Part shown: in pieces, positions 7,250 to 12,992 of the stretch
How positions within the stretch are numbered: position 1 is the first letter of the stretch
How the letters are laid out: the number at the start of each line of letters is the position of its first letter
DNA from: Candidatus Gerdarchaeota archaeon
GTDB taxonomy: Archaea > Asgardarchaeota > Heimdallarchaeia > JABLTI01
NCBI GenBank assembly: GCA_016840905.1
Contig: JAEORM010000200.1
Coordinates: 1 to 17,053, forward strand
Direction: 5' to 3'
DNA length: 17,053 nucleotides
The notes under the pieces: generated by a model
Told to the model about the DNA's origin: nothing
Databases searched by the model: none
What the model saw: only the letters and a program-made list of their open reading frames with translations
Program-made: the position numbers and the translations under genes

Positions 7250-8515
7250 TTATCCTACATGGTCTACGCTTTTTCCACGATTATACAATCTCATTTTTAA
7301 TTCAGCCATCAAATCAGAACGTTTGAATGAAGCATCATCTACTCCTTCTGGGGTAATACTTAAAGCTTGATTCATATAGCGATTTAATTGTGCAACATTA
7401 TTTATAGTATCATCTTCTAGTCCAGAGCAAATTACTGTACTTAGATGCTCTGGTGAAACTCTTTCAAAAAAGATATCAAAACTATCTATTTTAACATGAC
7501 CTTCTCCACCGATTCGCACTTTTCCTAATTTGCTCATATACTCTTCTAAATCAATCTTCTTCAAAGTAGCAGCTATTGATTGTAATATATCTGGATTTGA
7601 TCCTTGTTGAACGGCTCCTACTACCAATTCTACTTCATCAGAAAATACTGCTATTGCTACAAAATTATGATTATTATCTAAGGTAGTCTCAATTATGTCG
7701 GATAATCTTTCAGCTGTTTTCTCTTTTATTCTATCTGATTGTGCTTTATCCATTGGTGGTGATTTGCTAATTGATGGAGGTTCTACCTTTGGTTGTGTGG
7801 TGGTTGTTGGAGGTTTACCTAATACAGGAGGATTAACAACTGGTTGTTTGGATGTTACAGGTGGTTTTTCTTGTGGTTGGGTTGTTGATTTTGGAGGAGT
7901 GCTTGTCTGAAGTGGTATAGTTTTTACTGGTTGTGTAATAAATTGCTCTGTCGCTACTGGTTGTTCTTTTTGTGCTGACATCTTCTTTGGAAGTACATCA
8001 AGCAATATTCTCTGGAAGGTTTGGTTACCAGAATCATTGTAAATTGTAGTTATGGTTTTAAATAATTCACCTGGAAAAATAGTATCTATTGGAGCTAATA
8101 AGCGAGCAATTTGCTCTAAATTGCCTTTTAATCGTGCTTCCATCCCAGGATCACTTTTATTGAATAATAAAAATCCTTTAACGCGTTTCAAATGTTGTTC
8201 AACACTTTTTATCCAAACAGCAAAGAAATCATATACTTCCTGGAATCTTGCAGCTGCTTGAACATCAACGACAAAAATAATTGCTGATAATCCTTGGGCT
8301 ATTTCAGTATTTCCGATATATCCATGTCTGAAATCTTTTGCGCCACCAATATCAAGGATGAGAAAATCTGTTCTAAGGAAATCATGCTCATATTTAGCTA
8401 TTCCTCTGGTTGGTTGAACTTGTTTTAGTTGTTCTACTGGTTTTCTTTGGAAAAATTTTTGATAGAGAGAGGTTTTCCCTGAACCATCCAATCCGATTAA
8501 CAATATTTTCTGCAT
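7250..8515 (-). CDS. Rag/Arf-like small GTPase fused to a roadblock/longin-like domain
   Basis: A protein of 421 residues in three parts. Residues 1-178 are a Ras-superfamily GTPase: G1 GLDGSGKT (8-15), switch-I T36 (PTRG), G3 LDIGG (54-58), G4 NKSD (119-122) and a G5-region TTIYND (156-161) that recalls TSIWDE of Rag/Gtr GTPases. The residue after DIGG is Ala59, where Arf and Rag proteins have the catalytic Gln, so intrinsic hydrolysis may be slow or use another residue. Residues about 180-260 are a Pro/Thr/Gln-rich linker. The C-terminal 150 residues form an alpha/beta domain of roadblock/longin type, the position occupied by the roadblock domain of eukaryotic Rag GTPases. ATG 8515 is chosen over the TTG at 8521. 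The gene is divergent from the longin/Yip1-like pair. No lipidation motif is evident. Confidence 0.82.
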   Translation of the reverse strand: MQKILLIGLDGSGKTSLYQKFFQRKPVEQLKQVQPTRGIAKYEHDFLRTDFLILDIGGAKDFRHGYIGNTEIAQGLSAIIFVVDVQAAARFQEVYDFFAVWIKSVEQHLKRVKGFLLFNKSDPGMEARLKGNLEQIARLLAPIDTIFPGELFKTITTIYNDSGNQTFQRILLDVLPKKMSAQKEQPVATEQFITQPVKTIPLQTSTPPKSTTQPQEKPPVTSKQPVVNPPVLGKPPTTTTQPKVEPPSISKSPPMDKAQSDRIKEKTAERLSDIIETTLDNNHNFVAIAVFSDEVELVVGAVQQGSNPDILQSIAATLKKIDLEEYMSKLGKVRIGGEGHVKIDSFDIFFERVSPEHLSTVICSGLEDDTINNVAQLNRYMNQALSITPEGVDDASFKRSDLMAELKMRLYNRGKSVDHVG

Positions 8516-8712
8516 CAGCAATCACACAAAGAGGTTTTTCCCCGATTATTTGCCTTCTTTTTTTATTTTCGTTAAAAATTTATCTATTTGATATGTTTTT
8601 GTCCCGAAATGTCTACTCTTATTTCTTTTTTCTGCCTATATTAATTCTTCTTTTGGTGGTAATAATGTTATTGTTCTCTATTTTAAAAGTATTTAATTGC
8701 TTATGATTAAAT

Positions 8713-8739
8713 AATTCCTTAGGAATTTTCCTATAAGGA
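8713..8739. promoter_or_regulatory. Paired palindromes in the GTPase/longin divergent spacer
   Basis: AATTCCT-T-AGGAATT (8713-8727) is a perfect 7-bp palindrome with a one-base centre. A second, weaker one, TCCT-ATA-AGGA (8729-8739), has its centre 14 bases further on. Both keep the CCT..AGG core. They lie in the 304-base spacer (8516-8819) between the divergent GTPase and longin-like genes, about 33 bases before the candidate TATA of the longin gene. The pattern suits a dimeric regulator. Otherwise the spacer is AT-rich non-coding DNA; I see no convincing gene in it. Confidence 0.4.
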
Positions 8740-8771
8740 TTCATTTTTAATATAGAATGCAAAAATTAGTG

Positions 8772-8812
8772 TTATAATTATTGTTAATCTTTGAGACATT
8801 TACTTATGGAGG
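8772..8812 (+). promoter_or_regulatory. TATA-like box and Shine-Dalgarno for the longin-like membrane gene
   Basis: TTATAATT (8772-8779) predicts transcription from about 8800. GGAGG (8808-8812) then stands seven bases before GTG 8820. This Shine-Dalgarno decides the start: it favours GTG 8820 over the TTG at 8781. Confidence 0.5.
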
Positions 8813-8819
8813 AATTATT

Positions 8820-9779
8820 GTGATTCAAGCAATCTGGATCATCACTGATACTGGACAATGTATTTTCAGTCATAAATATGTTACACTAAATATTGATGAC
8901 CAATTAATTTCTGGTCTTCTTTTAGCTTTTGATGCTTTTTCTAATGAAAGTGGTATAGGAGGTGTTCAGCAAATTGGTGGAGAGGATAACCAGTTTGTTT
9001 ATGGATCATCAGGAAAGTTACTTGTAGCAGCATTAGCTGATAAACGAGATAATCCTGAACTTGTTGAACGCTTAATGGTTAAAATATCAGATATTTTTCA
9101 AGAACAATACAAAACATATCTTACAGATATTTCGTTTGTTGACTTGAATACCTTTACAGGATTTGAAAGAGAAATCGATAGCGTCTTGCTAAAGAAGGTT
9201 TATAACAGAGGAGTTGGTTCAACATTTTTTGGTATCATTGTTGCACTAGCTATTACTGCTGGAGTATTTTTAATGATTTATGAGAACATTTTGGAAGGAG
9301 CGATTTTCCTTGTTTTTCTCATTTTTGTTCCAGGTATGTTGATTGGTTCATTAATAGCTGGCAAGATTTCTTATGGTTTAATTGTATCAGGATTAACAGT
9401 AACACCAATTATTGGATACTATGTCAGGGAAATAGTGTTAGATTATTTACCACAAATAGAGAGTACCATAGCAGAGGCAAAGCGTAGTTTAATTCTAAAT
9501 ATGGTCTCTAATATTATGTTAATGGCAATTACGTACATTACTATTGCTCTTTTATGTGGTATCTTAGGTGGTGGAGTAATTGATAGAAAGCGTTTATTCC
9601 CACTAATAGAGAAAGATGTAGAAGTTCAGGTACCATCAATCGAAACCTATTCAACATCAACTACTAATGATCAACAGATTTATCAGGAACCAGTTTATCA
9701 ACAAGATAATTCTCAAGATGACGCTTTTTATTCCAATGATGCAAATTTACCACAAGAAAAACAAAATGACTGGGAGTAA
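8820..9779 (+). CDS. Membrane-anchored longin/roadblock-like protein with four TM helices
   Basis: A protein of 319 residues. The first 130 form a longin-like alpha/beta domain starting directly with a strand (IQAIWIITDTGQCIFSHKY), followed by a helix (DDQLISGLLLAFDAF) and further strands. Four hydrophobic segments follow at about 143-165, 168-190, 195-213 and 238-262. The hydrophilic C-terminal tail of about 55 residues is rich in Gln, Asp and Tyr (QEPVYQQDN). There is no signal peptide, so the longin-like domain should face the cytosol. Longin and roadblock domains bind or regulate small GTPases. The divergent GTPase-roadblock gene makes that GTPase a likely partner, but this is inferred from position only. 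Start GTG 8820 is supported by GGAGG seven bases upstream. It is probably co-transcribed with the next gene, 38 bases downstream. Confidence 0.75.
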   Translation: MIQAIWIITDTGQCIFSHKYVTLNIDDQLISGLLLAFDAFSNESGIGGVQQIGGEDNQFVYGSSGKLLVAALADKRDNPELVERLMVKISDIFQEQYKTYLTDISFVDLNTFTGFEREIDSVLLKKVYNRGVGSTFFGIIVALAITAGVFLMIYENILEGAIFLVFLIFVPGMLIGSLIAGKISYGLIVSGLTVTPIIGYYVREIVLDYLPQIESTIAEAKRSLILNMVSNIMLMAITYITIALLCGILGGGVIDRKRLFPLIEKDVEVQVPSIETYSTSTTNDQQIYQEPVYQQDNSQDDAFYSNDANLPQEKQNDWE

Positions 9780-9817
9780 AGAAAATCCAAACAACTGTCT
9801 TCTGATGGGTGTATTCT

Positions 9818-10738
9818 ATGAGTAAAAAAATAAAAATCTCAAAACAACAAACATCAGAATCAATTGATAACCATGAATCAGCATCTACTGAGGATATAAT
9901 TTACTCCGCATTAGGTAGCCAAATTAGACGAGATATTATTACTTTTATATATACAAATGAAAGAGTTGGTTTCCTTGATCTTAAAGCTAAATTTGATATG
10001 AAGGTAGGGTCTCTTTACCATCAATTAAATATGATGAAAAATATTTGGCAACAAGATGAAAATAAAAAATATTATCTTACAGAATTGGGAAAGGTTGCCT
10101 ATAATCTAATTATTACGAATAAAGATCACATTGAAATTTCAAATATCAAATTACAAATACCTTCAGAAAGCGATAGAAAGGTATCTTTTTTCAAACATCT
10201 GTATAATGGACTGATTTTTTTCTTTCTTCCTAGGAAGGTATTTCAATATTTAACTCGAGAACCTCTTAGATCCTTCTTTGAAGGTTTAATTATAATTGGT
10301 GGTTTGCTTTACTTCAGTATTGATAGCAAAATTGTTCTTATTGGATTTTACCCTCTTGAAGTTGATTATTGGTATTACTCAATTTTAGGTGTTTTAGGGC
10401 TCTGGTTATTTTTAGGTTTAATTATTAACTTGATGAAATTAATTTTTTACAAAAGGAAATTCAATCCTCTAAAGCTTTTAACAGTGATTCCCTTTACACT
10501 TATTGCAAACCTTATTGTAATGTTTTTTATATGGCTCCAAACTAAGGTTACTGCCACCTTTTTATTTACAGATGGTACACTTCTAATTATTCTTAGCCAA
10601 ATATGGTCATTATCATTAACAACAACAGCTGTAAGCCAATCTGAAGAATTAACTTTGAACAGGTCTAGCATGATAGTCTTGTTTAGTTTCTATTTGCTGT
10701 ACGGTATTTCATTTGCCCTTTTTGGAGTGTTAGGGTAA
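9818..10738 (+). CDS. ArsR-type winged-helix protein fused to a Yip1-like membrane domain
   Basis: A protein of 306 residues. After a polar N-terminus, residues about 25-98 form an ArsR-like winged helix: EDIIYSALGSQIRRDIITFIY, then a recognition-helix region KVGSLYHQLNMMKN and the wing NKKYYLTELGKVAYNLI. A linker leads to FLPRKVFQYL and five hydrophobic segments (about residues 148-302). The pattern, including IWSLSLTTTAVSQSE before the last helix, resembles the five-helix Yip1 domain; that assignment is tentative. Yip1 proteins interact with Rab GTPases in eukaryotes. The fusion suggests a membrane-tethered DNA-binding protein that links membrane or GTPase state to transcription (inference). 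ATG 9818 is preferred; GTG 9809 is three codons upstream. The gene follows the longin-like gene by 38 bases, probably in the same operon. Confidence 0.72.
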   Translation: MSKKIKISKQQTSESIDNHESASTEDIIYSALGSQIRRDIITFIYTNERVGFLDLKAKFDMKVGSLYHQLNMMKNIWQQDENKKYYLTELGKVAYNLIITNKDHIEISNIKLQIPSESDRKVSFFKHLYNGLIFFFLPRKVFQYLTREPLRSFFEGLIIIGGLLYFSIDSKIVLIGFYPLEVDYWYYSILGVLGLWLFLGLIINLMKLIFYKRKFNPLKLLTVIPFTLIANLIVMFFIWLQTKVTATFLFTDGTLLIILSQIWSLSLTTTAVSQSEELTLNRSSMIVLFSFYLLYGISFALFGVLG

Positions 10739-10749
10739 AAAAAATTAAC

Positions 10750-11475
10750 TCATTTCTTTTTGGATGAAGGTTTTGTCGGTTCTTTTTCTTTAGTCGTTTT
10801 TTTGGTTGGTGTTGTTTTTGTTGTTGATGCTTTTGTGGTTGTTTTTTTAGTTTTCTTAAGAGCTTCTTTACTTAACGGTTGTTCTGCTATTACTTGATAG
10901 ATCCATTGACCATCTGAGTATCCTATCCATCTACCTGGGAGCGTCCCTACATGAACTAAATCTTGTACCACCCAATATGCTTCTCCTTCAGATGTTTCAA
11001 GGTGTTCTTGAATATCAATTAATGATGCATGTGGCTTTCCGTCCAAAAAATTGACAGCTTTCTTCACTAATTCAGGATCCCAACGTTTTAAAATGTGACT
11101 CTCTAATTCTGCTTGTTGATCTTCAGCTTCCTTTTCTTTACCTTTCTTAGATTTTTTCTTTGGCTTACTTGGTTCTTCTTTTTTTGCAGATAAATCCTTT
11201 CCTTCTTTTATATCTGTCAAAAAGGTTTCAACAATGTCGGGATTCTCTAAGTGTGAGACGAGATAAGTTCCTGCATACTCATTTTTATTAAAATCAGCTG
11301 ATTCCTGTATAAGTAATTCTCTTTGTTTCTTACTAGCTTCAGGAGTTACTATTAAACGAATCATCTCTTCTTCATCATCTACAAGCATGCCTACAGGAGA
11401 ATTCAATAATTCATCTGGGGTGCATTCTACAAGTTTTTTCCCAGTTAATGAGTACACTTTCACTTTTATTCCCAA
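10750..11475 (-). CDS. Uncharacterised protein with possible winged helix and lysine-rich histone-H1-like tail
   Basis: I do not recognise a family. The 241 residues fall into four parts. The N-terminal alpha/beta region (1-90) has short strands such as KVKVYSLTGKKL and IRLIVTPEA. A charged linker (about 95-120) contains KPKKKSKKGKEKE. A compact region (about 128-200), LVKKAVNFLDGK...SLIDIQEHLETSEGEAYWVVQDLV...GQWIYQV, has a winged-helix-like helix-helix-helix-strand order. The last 35 residues are almost only Lys, Thr, Ser and Pro. The basic tail and possible winged helix suggest nucleic-acid binding, but this is inference. No ATG start exists: TTG 11475 is used here, with GTG alternatives at the fifth and seventh codons. 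The gene ends 11 bases from the convergent Yip1-like gene. AT-rich TATA-like sequence lies upstream, in the divergent spacer. Confidence 0.7.
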   Translation of the reverse strand: MGIKVKVYSLTGKKLVECTPDELLNSPVGMLVDDEEEMIRLIVTPEASKKQRELLIQESADFNKNEYAGTYLVSHLENPDIVETFLTDIKEGKDLSAKKEEPSKPKKKSKKGKEKEAEDQQAELESHILKRWDPELVKKAVNFLDGKPHASLIDIQEHLETSEGEAYWVVQDLVHVGTLPGRWIGYSDGQWIYQVIAEQPLSKEALKKTKKTTTKASTTKTTPTKKTTKEKEPTKPSSKKK

Positions 11476-11542
11476 CCAATATTTATCATATTATTAAGTA
11501 ACTAGTGTGAATAATAGTTTTTTTCTTCTTACAATTTAAGTA

Positions 11543-11554
11543 GAAATTTATATA
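11543..11554 (+). promoter_or_regulatory. BRE/TATA promoter of the NrdD-like/roadblock genes
   Basis: GAAA (11543-11546, BRE-like) followed by TTTATATA (11547-11554) is close to the archaeal BRE/TATA consensus. Transcription would start near 11576, about 25 bases before ATG 11601. Confidence 0.6.
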
Positions 11555-11566
11555 TTTAACATTATA

Positions 11567-11593
11567 ACTACTTTATGATACCTACAAAGTAGT
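11567..11593. repeat. 8-bp perfect inverted repeat over the predicted transcription start
   Basis: ACTACTTT (11567-11574) and AAAGTAGT (11586-11593) are exact reverse complements 11 bases apart (19 bases centre to centre). They cover the predicted start site and the leader of the NrdD-like gene, just below its TATA box. A repressor bound here would block initiation; alternatively the element forms a leader hairpin. Confidence 0.5.
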
Positions 11594-11600
11594 GAAAAAC

Positions 11601-11816
11601 ATGACTGAAAGCGCAAAATCATCTAAAAAGAAATCTGAACCAAGTTTTCTTCCCAATTTGGAACCAACTTGTTCAGTTTGCGGAAGTGATAATGTATTTG
11701 GTATAAGTCGTGTTGTAGGTTATTTTTCAGTTATTGAAAATTGGAATGGAAGTAAGCAAGCAGAATTTAAAAGACGACAAAAAGGGAAATATTGGTCGGA
11801 AAATATACCTCAATAA
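11601..11816 (+). CDS. Stand-alone NrdD C-terminal (zinc/glycyl-radical) domain protein
   Basis: A 71-residue protein matching only the C-terminus of anaerobic ribonucleotide reductase NrdD. After a Ser/Lys-rich N-terminus come a CSVCGSDN half of the Zn site (C24, C27) and then SRVVGYFSVIENWNGSKQ, which aligns with the RVxGYL...WNxGKxxEFxxR radical loop of NrdD. The glycyl-radical position would be G40. The first CxxC pair of the usual four-Cys site is absent, and no NrdD catalytic barrel lies upstream, so this is a small separate gene rather than an obvious truncation. By analogy with the autonomous glycyl-radical cofactor GrcA/YfiD, it might supply or repair the radical domain of a split NrdD; that is inference. 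ATG 11601 is chosen; GTG 11592 falls inside the inverted repeat. A roadblock gene follows after 54 bases. Confidence 0.75.
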   Translation: MTESAKSSKKKSEPSFLPNLEPTCSVCGSDNVFGISRVVGYFSVIENWNGSKQAEFKRRQKGKYWSENIPQ

Positions 11817-11870
11817 AAAGTCTTAAAGGCAAACTGTACTTACTTTATATACTAGATAGGAGAAAGACTA

Positions 11871-12176
11871 ATGATCTCACAAAAACAATTCCAAGCAACT
11901 CTCAAAAAATTATCTGGTTTTGAGGGTGTAAGAGGAGTCATTATTACCAATAATGAAGGATTACCATTATCTAGTGATATAGATCCTGATAAAACAGAAT
12001 CTGTTGCAGCTCTTGTTTCATCACTAGTTGGTAAAGCAACACAAACAGTTGAGCAGTTGGAGGAAGGAGAACTCAATTTCTTCACTATTGATACCACAAA
12101 TGGTGAGATTCTAGTTGCTCCAGAAAATGATTATATCCTTATTGTTTTAAAAGACAAACAAACCAAAATAATGTAA
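11871..12176 (+). CDS. Roadblock/LC7 single-domain protein (MglB-like)
   Basis: A 101-residue protein that is essentially one roadblock/LC7 domain. An N-terminal helix ([19 protein letters not shown]) is followed by strand [15 protein letters not shown], a long central helix ([21 protein letters not shown]), then three strands containing [25 protein letters not shown]. Roadblock proteins dimerise, and as MglB, Ragulator or dynein light chains they regulate or scaffold small GTPases and motors. AGGAG (11858-11862), eight bases before the ATG, fixes the start. The gene follows the NrdD-like gene by 54 bases on the same strand and may share its mRNA; a TTTATATA at 11844-11851 is too near the ATG to explain a leader carrying this Shine-Dalgarno. 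It converges with another roadblock gene. Its GTPase partner is unknown; the fusion GTPase about 3.5 kb away is a candidate. Confidence 0.9.
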   Translation: MISQKQFQATLKKLSGFEGVRGVIITNNEGLPLSSDIDPDKTESVAALVSSLVGKATQTVEQLEEGELNFFTIDTTNGEILVAPENDYILIVLKDKQTKIM

Positions 12177-12186
12177 AAAAAATAGC

Positions 12187-12207
12187 AGAAGCCTAAACAA
12201 AGCTTCT
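12187..12207. terminator. Hairpin between convergent roadblock genes
   Basis: AGAAGC (12187-12192) and GCTTCT (12202-12207) form a 6-bp stem with a 9-base loop in the 73-base gap between the two convergent roadblock genes, with T-rich sequence downstream. It is a plausible but weak terminator. Confidence 0.3.
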
Positions 12208-12249
12208 ATTTATTCTATCAATCTTGTTTGTATAATTTTTATTCTCTTT

Positions 12250-12738
12250 TTAGAATTTCTCTAATTCTTTAAGAGCTTCTTCTAAATTATCTTCCATGGA
12301 TTCATCTGCAGATGCTGCTTTTTCAGGTGCTTTACTTGAAAATTGAATCTTTTCTGAGAGGAATTCATTAAGCAATTTCTCGATTTCGGCTGATTCTCTC
12401 TTTAGTACTAATCGTACTAATCCAATATTTACATCATTATCAGTAATAACACAAAGAATGCCTTTACCACAACTTGCAGCAAATATTTTACCTTTCCCAA
12501 ATTCAGAAGAGACAATATCTAAATCGCCTAGATCAAGATTTACTCCCTGTTCTTCACTGGCTACAAAGACTGCACTTGCAATTGCTCCTACTCCATCTAC
12601 ATCTATTGGGAAATACGAAAATTTCGAGACGTGAGCAATTGTTAGTCCTGTTCTATCTACCAATATAACTTTCCTAATGCCAGCTTCAGCTTTGATAATT
12701 TTACTTATGACATTGTCGAAGGCTTTTACGTTAATCAA
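12250..12738 (-). CDS. Roadblock/LC7 protein with acidic C-terminal extension
   Basis: A 162-residue protein. Residues 1-125 are a roadblock domain: an N-terminal helix (FDNVISKIIKAEAGIRK), strand VILVDRTGLTIAHV, central helix (GVGAIASAVFVASEEQ), strands DIVSSEFGKGKIFAASC and GILCVITDND, and a last helix (GLVRLVLKRESAEIEKLLNEF). Residues 126-162 form a tail rich in Glu, Ala and Ser, ending EEALKELEKF, probably helical. The start is TTG 12738, supported by GAGGT seven bases upstream on the minus strand; no in-frame ATG is nearby. It could form hetero- or homodimers with the other roadblock proteins. It converges on one of them and is divergent from the Zn-binding protein gene across a 254-base AT-rich spacer, in which a TTTTTAAAT near 12820-12830 (minus strand) is a possible TATA element. 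Confidence 0.88.
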   Translation of the reverse strand: MINVKAFDNVISKIIKAEAGIRKVILVDRTGLTIAHVSKFSYFPIDVDGVGAIASAVFVASEEQGVNLDLGDLDIVSSEFGKGKIFAASCGKGILCVITDNDVNIGLVRLVLKRESAEIEKLLNEFLSEKIQFSSKAPEKAASADESMEDNLEEALKELEKF

Positions 12739-12992
12739 TATTCTGACCTCTTGATCAGCTCTCTTTTTTTTAGCTTTCTAAATATAGCTTCTTTCCTTAC
12801 TAATATTTTTGCAATGACATTTAAAAAGATTCAGATTTGACACAAACTCGTTTCATCTTTTTTTACTTTTAAGTGTTATTTATTTTAATTAAAGATTTTT
12901 GTTATACAAATATCCACAAAAGGTAATTTTTTATTGAGATAGCTCAAAGTTTTGATACTAATATTATAAATTACTATTTAATTATCTGTGGA

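Noticed and set aside
7695..8261. Two + strand frames opposite the GTPase gene, one very Gly/Val-rich
   Set aside because: The composition mirrors the Pro/Thr/Gln linker of the GTPase on the other strand; they are shadows.
8593..8706. A 37-codon + strand frame starting ATG and encoding a hydrophobic single-helix peptide in the GTPase/longin spacer
   Set aside because: Hydrophobicity follows from T-rich DNA, there is no Shine-Dalgarno, and the longer frame containing it is antisense to the GTPase gene.
11844..11851. TTTATATA just ahead of the first roadblock gene as its promoter
   Set aside because: It is centred only 23 bases before the ATG, which would put transcription start at or after the start codon and leave the good Shine-Dalgarno untranscribed; shared transcription from the upstream promoter is more likely.
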